22,785 nucleotides of DNA from Euryarchaeota archaeon UBA602 (GTDB taxonomy: Archaea; Thermoplasmatota; Poseidoniia; Poseidoniales; Thalassarchaeaceae). The stretch spans positions 21,589 through 44,373 of the forward strand of contig DAHO01000086.1 of NCBI GenBank assembly GCA_002498455.1, read 5' to 3'. Positions 19,401 to 22,785 of the stretch are shown here, piece by piece (the stretch's first letter is position 1; each line of letters starts with the position of its first letter). Made by a program: the position numbers and the translations under genes. The notes beneath the pieces were generated by a model. The model searched no databases. It saw only the letters and a list, made by a program, of their open reading frames with translations, and had not been told where the DNA came from.

Positions 19401-20620
19401 GCACCACTTGGCATGGTGTTGGCCAAGTTGAATCGGTGAACCGCGGTTCGAACGTAGCCGGAGTATCGAGATGAACTCGTACAGGTGTTCGCTGAGCTAC
19501 CTTGACCCTTGCAGGTGTAGGTAATGGCGGATGTTGAGTAAGCACGCTCATAGTTGAATTGTCTCCAACCATAGTTGATCGAGTACTTGTAAGTGTAGTA
19601 AGTAGTTGCAGCCGTCACATCAATGGTCGGGTCAATCATTACTGGGTACGAGCGGTTCTCGTCCATGAGCCACTCCGAATCAATCGCAGTGGTCAAGTGA
19701 ACGTGAGAACCAACCTGTACGATGAAGTACTGGCCAATTGCTGGAAGCGCTTCTGGACTTGAATCGTAAACGAGAGGTGCTGGAACACTGACATAGAGTT
19801 CACCGGTCTCGATGTTTCGAATTTCAAACGATTCGTTGGTCTTCAGTACCTCGCCCTCTTGCAGAGGACTTGCACCGTTGAACACAGCGTAGCCATGAGG
19901 CAGAAGCATTTCTTCCTGCAGGCCGAACCATCCGTCAAACTCCTGACCAAAGAAAGGCTGATCGCGCAGAACCAAGTTCTGCTTGACCTGAGTTGCAGTG
20001 ACCGTGTAGTCCAGAGCGATGCCTTGGCCTAGTGGGTAGCGCAACACGTTACCAGATGTCTGTACGGGCTCCTCGGTTTCATCGAGGTGGTACATCATTG
20101 GCTGTGCCATGTCTTTGTCCATTTGTACGACGACAGGGTTCATACCCATTCGGATGGCGTCGATGTTTTGATCAACTTCGATTACCACACCGTTGTCAAC
20201 ATTGTCTTCAAAGTAAGTGTGGAATGTGTTTTCAGTTACAGACCAACCATTTCCTTCGGACTCAATGTTGAGGTCGACCGCTCTCCATGCACCTTCATCG
20301 TCAAGGTAATGGATTGGGTCTGTGGTTACAATCGCAACCTTCCCTTCTTCCGTCACATACGTCTTGGAGTTCGCAGTTCGGCTTCCAACGAGCTCGTCTT
20401 CGGCTGGGTAGCCATATCCGATATCGTCAACCGTTGCATATTCCTCCACGTCGAGAGCAAACAGATCCACCTCTTCGCTAGCTTCTGCTTCATCGACAAT
20501 ATTGTCCGATACAGCATCTCCAGCTGGTGGAACCGCTTGGGCCCAACTCATTCCAATCATCAATAGCGTGAGCAACAGCCAACTGCCGCCCAACACCTTC
20601 TTGTTTCCATTTGTCATCAT
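6893..20620 (-). CDS. Giant multidomain surface protein fused to an archaeal type IV pilin
   Basis: This is one uninterrupted 4,575-residue frame. An N-terminal signal peptide ends near SWAQA (about 29). Approximate domain order: WapA/DNRLRE-like region (45-560); Ig-like module (560-680); Tyr/Trp-rich unknown region (690-950); second Ig-like module (951-1075); a domain starting VFVIEWHD (1081) of the nidogen-like FQVRLYD type; parallel beta-helix repeats (1330-3140) interrupted by beta-sandwich modules near 1816 and 2624 and a Tyr-rich insert (2163-2434); degenerate cupredoxin (3142-3232); more beta-helix; CBM9-like domain (3513-3710); cadherin-like domains with VNDAP and VNDQP motifs; a CARDB-like domain (about 4207-4330); membrane helix (4350-4373); acidic linker; pilin (4385-4575). 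Everything between signal peptide and helix should be extracellular. It begins ATGATG; a GGGGT motif lies upstream, with a TATA-like box 50 nt away. Expected role: attachment stalk or adhesin. Ligand unknown. Confidence 0.93.
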   Translation of the reverse strand: MMTNGNKKVLGGSWLLLTLLMIGMSWAQAVPPAGDAVSDNIVDEAEASEEVDLFALDVEEYATVDDIGYGYPAEDELVGSRTANSKTYVTEEGKVAIVTTDPIHYLDDEGAWRAVDLNIESEGNGWSVTENTFHTYFEDNVDNGVVIEVDQNIDAIRMGMNPVVVQMDKDMAQPMMYHLDETEEPVQTSGNVLRYPLGQGIALDYTVTATQVKQNLVLRDQPFFGQEFDGWFGLQEEMLLPHGYAVFNGASPLQEGEVLKTNESFEIRNIETGELYVSVPAPLVYDSSPEALPAIGQYFIVQVGSHVHLTTAIDSEWLMDENRSYPVMIDPTIDVTAATTYYTYKYSINYGWRQFNYERAYSTSAITYTCKGQGSSANTCTSSSRYSGYVRTAVHRFNLANTMPSGATVTGVDFENHVGRYRTGSRSFEVAVMKSGSSQSSTMIDPASYTYSSGLYIHRYAVNSAASSSVTTLSDPGYYYGYNAGSFRSITMNSNGEADVQDAVDGNGAGTSGHILGLSVRNSGNAPMWYWCTQNTYTFYGCQSSASYKPHLEISYTGGSDTTAPIAEHTAFNGKTTYLDGARTLYMSATDASGVNTTAAGKPHLYYRVDGGSWTGVGATTIGTCVAGGAACNFKATIPAQAAPATGTKEVEYYWAYRDAPAPPNGGVSGTTGTTPAGGTGIPSNMQTHPSSPYSYEIEHVDNAADGDNKWQLRASGWNSYSYYSAQRYYDWQMTYYEPSREYHMEYDTSNCGTGSLSCFNSGAVLDLRYYPGTTRVCTSTNCQTNMDKVTVPGLSMNARNGPGSDVIWYHDGTSWGVMGYEVSSGNGIEQPQTAGTSYTSLNYGSTDDGYVKVPIPGDITGYFGAFSWNSTYNLNSANRNMFCVNTNNNPIMFVRSTYSGSSYSNPCYSTYYYYRYNYAWNGWSNPGYDGKVNNGWEVNSKVSSIKPAPDTFPPEFAHPGLMDTYVEDDRTLSMKISDAGDPPVGLNTNATDQGDGLVAPSMKYRVYDAEAGSWSSWTERSMSPDAAPSACENVACTWTTTIPGTDRGNTVEYTLHAVDNNGNWNNTTAVSYDIGEPTKVFVIEWHDMTAGFNSGYNVNYQVRLYDVTNEIEFEYDTSSNAYYDYQYIGFQNPAANAGELLRGRGAGFIGGQNPFSNNYRIATDGSAYGYETYNAGMTELFNFNEEFTGSNNGYPYTYYCTRYFTSYRGDCSTVIDLPNDFEFEYFGSTFNGTQGHKIHAIRHGAMQFSTSSSTNSAQMMSSSWGTTMPGLPSSSSYAANVDLAPWWGYYAAYYCYYNSGSECSIRSKMIPFDGSGMDVTADITTPTTWDIEQSPIRVNPSNGDYLQVSADLTIMPGVEVQIAEGKGMAFTGACNSLSVNGNSSHPVKITNLGTNNAKGLAFTNGGCSTAGTDDRHTFTNTDFENMDIAISAGSRHGNAPHYNGNVGNFTFSDVTFTNVSTAIKHGSGQGTGFDLSGVSITNSADSCIELPDDSSLTWVGGSATDCNTHAYAGQGAVMTGDGSTVWIENVTMTDAAVNGIVGEADSLSLSNVTIDASSGFSSQQTGTGVAQTSTATSGTEGYFYNVDISNYNTAMTTHATDSLHMEDVSSSGDSNGYSITPAGASSPAIGDTGWTMDTVSADGGLTMARTQPGTMDNIDLGGALQMSGTAPTTDMVSGNTLSVAGLTVNGCGWNVNFADIDMGDGSSDAWVSANCASSASSNVITISDGTIAGDSTNNNFVYARNSVLTVAMMTVTGQTNWGNYLASAGTNGDIRLIDINFRGNDCLDSTNSADTAVCWVEAASSSSKIYFGGVGTVSVYRSGNSGNAFQANHNVAASVHDSSGTELFTVGTSKTDASGAASVWLITDLYERDNSGTTSSSASYTDHTLRAAGGAGQNVTTPLDPWYTSGHNADFPSSDLPLEVGEHVYLKLEAFPMDFGGATKDCSFFANNDSASMVDGYHTYTRQIITLSADMVLDGCSVHLQGTSLRVNRTAASNPTITLLNGAELLVSEHDGDFGAIRAQSSAYPWTMDLADGGQFTIDAGSIRDMSGGLTVSDGGTLEMRNGSTAFGSPNAAANTATIDVDGGTYIVNNAVVQNANSGIGVRLHDTAASSVSNILVKNSAVGISVVDAAPTIDGFTLTDNTVGMEVDGGMSLPTIYRSEILSGEGRGWQTHAIDITSFAKNNQYVQIGANFVYAGGNADPRYGSYYGKYFMVTDRYRIAVDDGNGLQNVTDSSKTGYYPWGNNDPAVTAGTHSYSGGEGGAPVWDCNLYGYRYNIGGSYQYAYYYYFIAYGGGAYTSAGSYNMEPNEFGFRMESVDGLTQNTNYYPYHFWASYWPSFYYSGTYTPPEGFNGMWGSYNVCKSYAYSVATPNPAGWRIAYPIVDTSSSNIDQVVVYIDMLHYGADYYQDRIDFSVRAANSVTDLMNKDYSRDFGTADISDGTINGADTGIDIGGDRAAGALSDITINSPTSEGILVSGTTGATMDSITVNDGRYGVRMGSNAGGKLALTNVDLDNQSMDGIVLSKTMSLDLSGTIANAGYCGVKVLSSSTDDWSFEGLNLNNNGVGVTHDGSGTVFMEDTTMSGNTQDVTMSGTATMEYLEGDIDETKVSISGAAEFTRQRSLDISVSADSTAVDGARVKVLDANSAVVDSGTTDSSGGVDGLKFVAWTKDASGTTTANLAGYQLVTLAQIEYTNGVSMDIRYAMDTITLADQSGNTASSTLTASITDRVCYSYTSWDVMGRCTGLNYRSQRTVDGVVEHGYYIDNSDMSNKVIQMDSPYNYADIGTGKMSFNNSIIFTTGTVNDETRIQVTYPYQGKIWMHNTTIIAMGDDEQSSFRVGYSGTYSYGQYDIDDSKFLGLKNIGTGSGYYLQNGDLSVTNSLLMHYRVPESTSSAVFYDDMCIQSAGFDNVRVTGNTMIDCGVGFFVPSNFYATSTYYGGNGTHDLQVNNNTLEDCTVICMWYYLNANVHDAKFNGNVFTGAVPEYNVYSQDATSFSVEIDDNTLVAENPIYLRGAREWSISNNDITGIGSAANACIYVLNGHGDITDNSCTDADGGIAVSGIRSGNDVHIDGNTIGFTTGRLPTSAVGIYVENCGLDEIFMSNNVVSTVMNAVNTDGCKVTDNNSAYSGLGGGAGRIFNVDMQQSTYSPAHLTGVCVGDSVRWISRAYGSVNLPHTTTSDSGQAESWDSGQMNLGSSFIHQFNNAGNFTYYSSTYTSVTGSVNVANCTGNNLQTTGIDIMGGGDDITLNGVVVSGYGLGLAMDGGELHMAASTTILGDETAVEVTNVDLSTNGAVLAANGTYGVALDVVSDNGNDVLELTGLSVNAAIGVLADGHSDFRWNGGVAQGSTVLKTVNGASGSIENMSGIFAHPTFGDVPAPWEQTASCYSVDPTYIATNGGCGGVTTQIDAGAFSTVTSIGNGVLNNGALITGVTLPSRLTVDSDAIVHEGNLLDLTITHMGANPSSDVGLYIRSLAQAENLDTGEMVNVPGGQSAYVSPSWRSSAGRTITVDGVLWDWLGSNFANEADDMMPGAVALNATTQAHLRVTWDSNYLFAALVGPTFVSTDGLFYLDTTAGGSSTGDMWHSQHTLPIQADYMLWMEDLNNWGLRKVMPTGNWVDVTSSCPQIDSSIFVGNPFTTTPVSEFRIPWSCLGNPTEEVRWIAMVQWDSPFGQDGQVAGVFPEQPFNGTTTSGQTFGQFGTFNLVGGDLPASGDAPVTLDDHLLLFRTYTGSSTTPGAPHVYQILVKVRNAEGDYWDWDDSNAPVIMTQNQDISIDILRAKPVIENLVDVEYDEDSGQHTITLTDKGVDLQDTSESLVWSVTDAPTNTHSYPTPYDYTLTGQSLEIDTLENQFGGHRLQLTVTDSHGLSATQTMEVGIWNVNDAPVICNTNRFDCMPVFYDDGDGNLNVHDENFNGLITKDLGDTSNASRSYIVDMANEQTQSDWNNEAVPQVYTWTEDEGTCVPFVTEIGSNVLTIAENTSNEAGGDCDIVLDLSDGASENDAASPVTVNFIVNPVNDQPIIKDFNAAENVYVETANGSLQLDWFWDVVEDDENADNLTWDLSRLMSDNDHTLDELTWSVEETSLCAYENYFSITIDNDADTFAIDLIDDAATDAPTSEIDFLQDADNNGEADGGVHQMQPASGVYCTVYLWMNDTAEAPSYIDYAQSPSGVYEQRSDRVTVYIRVMNTPEARPDYHFDEEAGFNWLNIEAVLPGTRVPVDIDITNSGDDPALYNYGHDVQVRFYADDNPTLIQDQVTLSWDAGEVPDVGETKTIRGYVTLNNPTEYVRAFLEVRTINPHTDDYIDNSIRRPALEELNWDNNNITTDDTADGLPEMVRLRPATSVASFAPGLIAVSLVGAFVGALLMRSRSEEDEEELMESLSGDEQAVSPVIATILLVAITVVLSGVIYVWANSLATDSTGKATPRLTFDASAESFTGDSDLWYWAINVRSHDNELAAQAVYVVVEWIDSAGDAQSYRTSLANPDGVYGFVPSNSDKLVTYKDSINCAVDCSAGFGASDRIQVRMVDQTTGEELPNNTLITLQYAPTGGTAVILMTYTASQTSISPQY
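9485..10084 (-). other. Family-9-CBM-like (DOMON-type) beta-sandwich in the giant protein
   Basis: Residues ~3513-3710 open with ITVDGVLWDW, followed by a strand reading LRVTWDSNYLFAALVG and a later RIPWSCLG motif. This order (a 'dG..dW' start, an '.v.wd..~Lyfa..v.D' strand, then a '~..ipw..Lg' strand) is typical of CBM9/DOMON-like domains, which bind sugars or heme in various proteins. Sugar binding would fit the downstream maltodextrin cluster, but I cannot verify binding residues. Confidence 0.6.
10925..11197 (-). other. Degenerate cupredoxin-like domain in the giant protein
   Basis: Residues 3142-3232 follow the plastocyanin pattern: F-x-Pro segment, VCVGDSVRWI, LPHTTTSD, a WDSGQMNLGSSF stretch, F-x-x-AGNFTYY and final G-x-V-x-V. 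Of the usual copper ligands only H3180 is present. At the C-x-x-H-x-x-M positions the residues are S3217, Y3220 and V3223. C3161 and C3232 could form a disulfide. It is probably a structural, copper-free module. Confidence 0.65.
11200..16633 (-). repeat. Parallel beta-helix repeat region of the giant protein
   Basis: From residue ~1330 to ~3140 the protein is built of short imperfect rungs with recurring patterns such as 'ItNs', 'VdgctLtgNt', 'IsnnditG' and 'ihvdGNtIg', rich in Asn, Gly, Ser, Thr and Val. This is the signature of right-handed parallel beta-helices of the pectate-lyase/NosD/CASH type. It is interrupted by carboxypeptidase-regulatory-like beta-sandwiches near 1816 and 2624 and by a Tyr-rich insert at ~2163-2434. 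No polysaccharide-lyase active site could be recognised, so a structural or binding role is more likely than catalysis. Boundaries are approximate. Confidence 0.75.
18941..20488 (-). other. WapA/DNRLRE-like N-terminal region of the giant protein
   Basis: Residues ~45-324 carry features of the N-terminal region of WapA/DNRLRE proteins: a 'PIHYLDDEGAWRAVDLNIES' segment and a later GIALDYTVTATQVKQNLVL segment. At 325, YPVMIDPTI leads into a DNRLRE-type beta-sandwich with VHRFNLANTMPSGATVTGVD and a closing KPHLEISYTGG (about 550-560). In known proteins this pair precedes RHS repeats or other surface modules. No RHS repeats follow here. Confidence 0.6.
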
Positions 20621-20669
20621 TCACATACCCCAGAGTGTCCTATGAACAGTCCTGCCACGCTCTGACGTA

Positions 20670-20677
20670 GATATAAC
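20670..20677 (-). promoter_or_regulatory. Candidate archaeal TATA box for the giant gene
   Basis: The minus strand reads GTTATATC, centred about 53 nt upstream of the ATG. With the usual archaeal spacing of about 25 nt, transcription would start near 20648 and leave a leader of roughly 28 nt containing the GGGGT motif. No clear purine-rich BRE precedes it, so the call is tentative. Confidence 0.4.
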
Positions 20678-20778
20678 CGTATGGGTGCAAACGCTTTGAT
20701 TTACCCTTTCTGTTCGGCAAACTGCGAGGAAATTTTCCCCGCTGAAAAATGTCAAAAAAACAGTAGTACAAACAATTT

Positions 20779-20798
20779 GTAACAATTATTTTTGTTAC
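20779..20798. repeat. 20-bp inverted repeat in the AT-rich upstream region
   Basis: The 7-bp arms GTAACAA and TTGTTAC are separated by 6 nt. An overlapping shorter inverted repeat (ACAAA-CAA-TTTGT, 20768-20780) abuts it. The pair resembles an operator for a dimeric regulator, but in AT-rich sequence such repeats can arise by chance. Confidence 0.35.
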
Positions 20799-20919
20799 CT
20801 TATTGACGTTTTATATTTCATTAATTATGGTTGTAAAAGCCACTTTCATCACGAAATAATCCCATGAAAACACATGACTGCAAGGAATTTCATGAAAACC
20901 TAAGTCCGGTTGTGAAACG

Positions 20920-20955
20920 AAAAAAGGGGCCGGGCCCCCGTAGGGGGCCCGACCC
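20920..20955 (-). terminator. GC-rich hairpin with T6 tract after the partial surface-protein gene
   Basis: The inner stem pairs 20931-20939 with 20943-20951 (9 bp, 3-nt loop). After one mismatch it continues with 20927-20929 and 20953-20955. On the minus strand the hairpin is followed by TTTTTT (20925-20920), the classical intrinsic-terminator layout. It lies about 45 nt past the stop codon of the upstream gene, separating that gene from the giant gene. Confidence 0.75.
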
Positions 20956-20998
20956 GAGTCACCATCTCAAGATGGGTCTTGTTCTTCCGACTGTGAGA

Positions 20999-22785
20999 TC
21001 AGTAGTCCCACTCTTTGTCGTCGCCGTCGCCTTCAGCGCCGCGTGTCAAAATGAACGCGCCACCGATAACTGCAACAACCACCAGTACGATGATTGCAGC
21101 AATGGCTGTCGAAGGCATGCCTTCATCCTCACCTGCAGGATCACTTCCGCCATCGATTACACCAGGGTCTACAACACCAGAGCTGTAGTCTGCGGTCATC
21201 AAGTGGCTGTCACCGTCAGGCGAGTAGACGTTGCCTGTGGTGTCCTTGGCTCCAACTGCGAAGAACATGTTCGAACTGCATGAGCCGCCGCACATGTCTT
21301 GCTCAGTTACGGTGAGCGAGGTGGTGGTGTCTGTGGTCTCTGCACATGCGCCGTCACCAACGACACTGTCGAAGGAGTCCTGCACTACAGATTGGCTGGC
21401 TGCCCAGCAAACCATCCACGATGCCACGTCACCCGTTTCGGTGGCTGTCCATGTGAAGGTGAGTGAATCACCCTCAGACGATGGGACATCAGCGTCGATC
21501 GATGGAGCAGGGGATACACTGCCGTCTGCAGTCACGGTGATGGCCATGCCGCCACCGGTGAGCGCAGCACCCGAGGTTTCGTCGGTATTGCCGTTCTCAG
21601 TCTGCACATGGATGGTGTAACTTTCACCATCGGTTCCAACCAGCGTCCAAGAGGTGGTGGTTGGGTTCATTGCAGGCATGGCTGTACCCGCCATTGGATC
21701 ACAACCGTCACCAGAGCAGTGGTACAGATTGACTGTGTCTGCACTACCCAATAGGCTGTCATCGACATAGCCCCAATCAAAGACGACCTGAGCTCCAGGC
21801 TGCAATGTTGCAGTCAATCCGTTGACACCGGTTGCAGGTGGCTCAGCACCCGCGGTTGCAACATCGAAGATTGCGTATGTACCGCCGTTTAGGTTACCCT
21901 CGAGGCCACCATCGTGGTTGAAGGTCAATGTGACTCCACCATTGTTACCCGCAGATTGGGTCACGTGGTTGACACTGGTCCACTGAGAGTCAGCGGTTCG
22001 TAGGTACCACAGTCCCCAGTTGGTCGAGGCGTCCCCATCGAAATCGATGGTCATGGTTTCCGCACCAATGTCGGTTGGGTTGAACACGTTTGTAACGGTC
22101 ATGTCAAAGGATACGACACTGTCGAATGCACCGGCATTGCTACCCAGTTGCTGCTGGGTGTAAGTTTCCCCATCAGCGGCACTGACATCGAATGCAACCA
22201 GTGGACTGTAAACCAATGAGTAACCAACGGTTGCTCCTGTGACATTCATCTCAGTCGAATAGGAGTTCCAAACGGATACGACCATGGTATCGGATGTCGA
22301 TGCCATGTTGGCGTCCGTAACGGTTGCAGTGACTGCACGCTGGCCGATCCATGACGCATCAGTCACGACTGTGCAGATCGATTCCAGACAGGTTTCCATG
22401 TCCATGCGCTCACCATCAGCGGTGATGCGGGACCAGGAATACATCAGACCTTCAGCAGGTGTTTCCGTATCCTGTCCTCGCGCGCGCATAGTGATGGTGT
22501 CACCAACAATGATTGGGGCCTCTACAGATTCCCCATCTCGATTGATTTCATCTAGGGTCATGTAGACGGTTGGGTTGTCGTTGATGACCTCAAAGAATGT
22601 ACCACGCATGTCGTTTCCTGAATTCATGTCCGTTGCATCGGATGGCTCTGTGTCGCCACCGTCTGCACCACCAATCAACTCAACAGTTGCAGTTACCGTG
22701 TATCGGCCAGCAGATAGCATGACGTCGATACAAGCCGTACCTTCAGGTGTCGAGCCAGGGTTGGTCTGACTGAGTGTCGTGTGCG
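20999..22785 (-). CDS. Membrane-anchored surface protein, 5' end cut by the window edge
   Basis: The frame is open through the right edge (594 codons plus 2 nt before the stop); the Met at 22720 is internal, since the reading continues upstream with TTLSQTNPGSTPEGTACIDV. The visible part begins inside a beta-rich domain. A PKD-like domain follows (IIVGDTITMRARGQDTETP ... MYSWSRITADGE, with a C-x4-C pair nearby), then a segment rich in Gly/Asp, then two fibronectin-III-like domains (GLTATLQPGAQVVFDWGYVD and SLTFTWTATETGDVASWMVC). It ends with an acidic stalk, a membrane helix (TAIAAIIVLVVVAVIGGAFI) and a short acidic cytoplasmic tail ending KEWDY. It is an extracellular protein with a C-terminal anchor; the ligand is unknown. 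The terminator behind it suggests that it is transcribed separately from the giant gene, but the shared domain style suggests a cell-surface locus. Confidence 0.9.
   Translation of the reverse strand, partial: HTTLSQTNPGSTPEGTACIDVMLSAGRYTVTATVELIGGADGGDTEPSDATDMNSGNDMRGTFFEVINDNPTVYMTLDEINRDGESVEAPIIVGDTITMRARGQDTETPAEGLMYSWSRITADGERMDMETCLESICTVVTDASWIGQRAVTATVTDANMASTSDTMVVSVWNSYSTEMNVTGATVGYSLVYSPLVAFDVSAADGETYTQQQLGSNAGAFDSVVSFDMTVTNVFNPTDIGAETMTIDFDGDASTNWGLWYLRTADSQWTSVNHVTQSAGNNGGVTLTFNHDGGLEGNLNGGTYAIFDVATAGAEPPATGVNGLTATLQPGAQVVFDWGYVDDSLLGSADTVNLYHCSGDGCDPMAGTAMPAMNPTTTSWTLVGTDGESYTIHVQTENGNTDETSGAALTGGGMAITVTADGSVSPAPSIDADVPSSEGDSLTFTWTATETGDVASWMVCWAASQSVVQDSFDSVVGDGACAETTDTTTSLTVTEQDMCGGSCSSNMFFAVGAKDTTGNVYSPDGDSHLMTADYSSGVVDPGVIDGGSDPAGEDEGMPSTAIAAIIVLVVVAVIGGAFILTRGAEGDGDDKEWDY

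Larger units (their letters stand above)
20621..20998 (-). promoter_or_regulatory. Intergenic region upstream of the giant gene
   Basis: This 378-nt non-coding gap holds, in minus-strand order, a small hairpin (20962-20975), the terminator of the upstream surface gene (20920-20955), a strongly AT-rich stretch (about 20730-20850) with inverted repeats and a second TATA-like sequence (20809-20819), and the TATA-like box at 20670-20677. The length and AT content, unlike the 4-31-nt gaps elsewhere in the window, suggest that the giant gene has its own promoter and possibly operators. No small gene was supported here. Confidence 0.65.

Noticed and set aside
7398..20566. Many plus-strand open frames of 60-160 codons opposite the giant gene
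   Set aside because: They are antisense shadows of a continuous 4,575-codon gene, show no recognisable domains and have low-complexity compositions expected of complementary Ser/Thr/Asp codons.
6893..20620. RHS/WapA-type contact toxin
   Set aside because: Only the N-terminal region is WapA-like; no YD/RHS repeats and no C-terminal toxin are present, and the C-terminus is a pilin.
20864..21283. 139-codon plus-strand frame starting in the intergenic region
   Set aside because: It runs through the terminator hairpin and antisense to the surface-protein gene; no domain or ribosome-binding site is visible.

Overview
The window looks like a piece of an archaeal genome, most plausibly a marine euryarchaeon of the Poseidoniales (Marine Group II) kind. 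The domain-level evidence is a class III (archaeal type IV pilin) signal motif, VSPVIATILLVAIT, in the long surface protein, an archaeal-style TATA element upstream of it, and Sec-exported surface proteins held by C-terminal membrane anchors. The order-level assignment is inference from overall style. No rRNA, tRNA, CRISPR array or insertion sequence was seen. Every supported gene lies on the minus strand, so transcription runs from high to low coordinates.

In transcription order: (1) 22785-20999, the C-terminal 594 codons of a surface protein cut by the right edge, ending in a membrane anchor and followed by a GC hairpin with a T6 tract (terminator). (2) 20998-20621, an AT-rich intergenic region with inverted repeats and a TATA-like box. 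(3) 20620-6893, one intact 4,575-residue surface protein. Its order is signal peptide, WapA/DNRLRE-like N-terminus, Ig-like modules, a long parallel beta-helix region, a degenerate cupredoxin-like domain, a family-9-CBM-like domain, cadherin-like domains, a transmembrane helix, a short acidic linker, and a complete archaeal type IV pilin at the C-terminus. (4) 6868-6794, three tandem tetraloop hairpins. (5) 6734-1, a compact cluster: HAD phosphatase, a MalE-MalF fusion, MalG with an N-terminal membrane extension, a MalK-type ATPase without its C-terminal regulatory domain, and a secreted GH13 alpha-amylase cut by the left edge.

The cluster reads as one maltodextrin pathway: extracellular cleavage of alpha-glucans, then capture by a binding domain tethered to its own permease, then ATP-driven import. 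The malEF/malG junction overlaps as ATGA, the malG/malK and malK/amylase gaps are 4 and 5 nt, and Shine-Dalgarno motifs are embedded in the upstream gene ends, so translational coupling is likely.

The most unusual item is the giant protein-pilin fusion. The anchor helix, the cytoplasmic-side acidic linker and the pilin signal are ordered so that a prepilin peptidase could in principle release a pilin subunit from the surface protein. An in-frame ATG with a GAGG motif ahead of it at the pilin start offers a second way to make free pilin. Either would link a sugar-binding surface stalk to a pilus. This is a hypothesis from sequence only; a simple fusion or an assembly artefact must be excluded.
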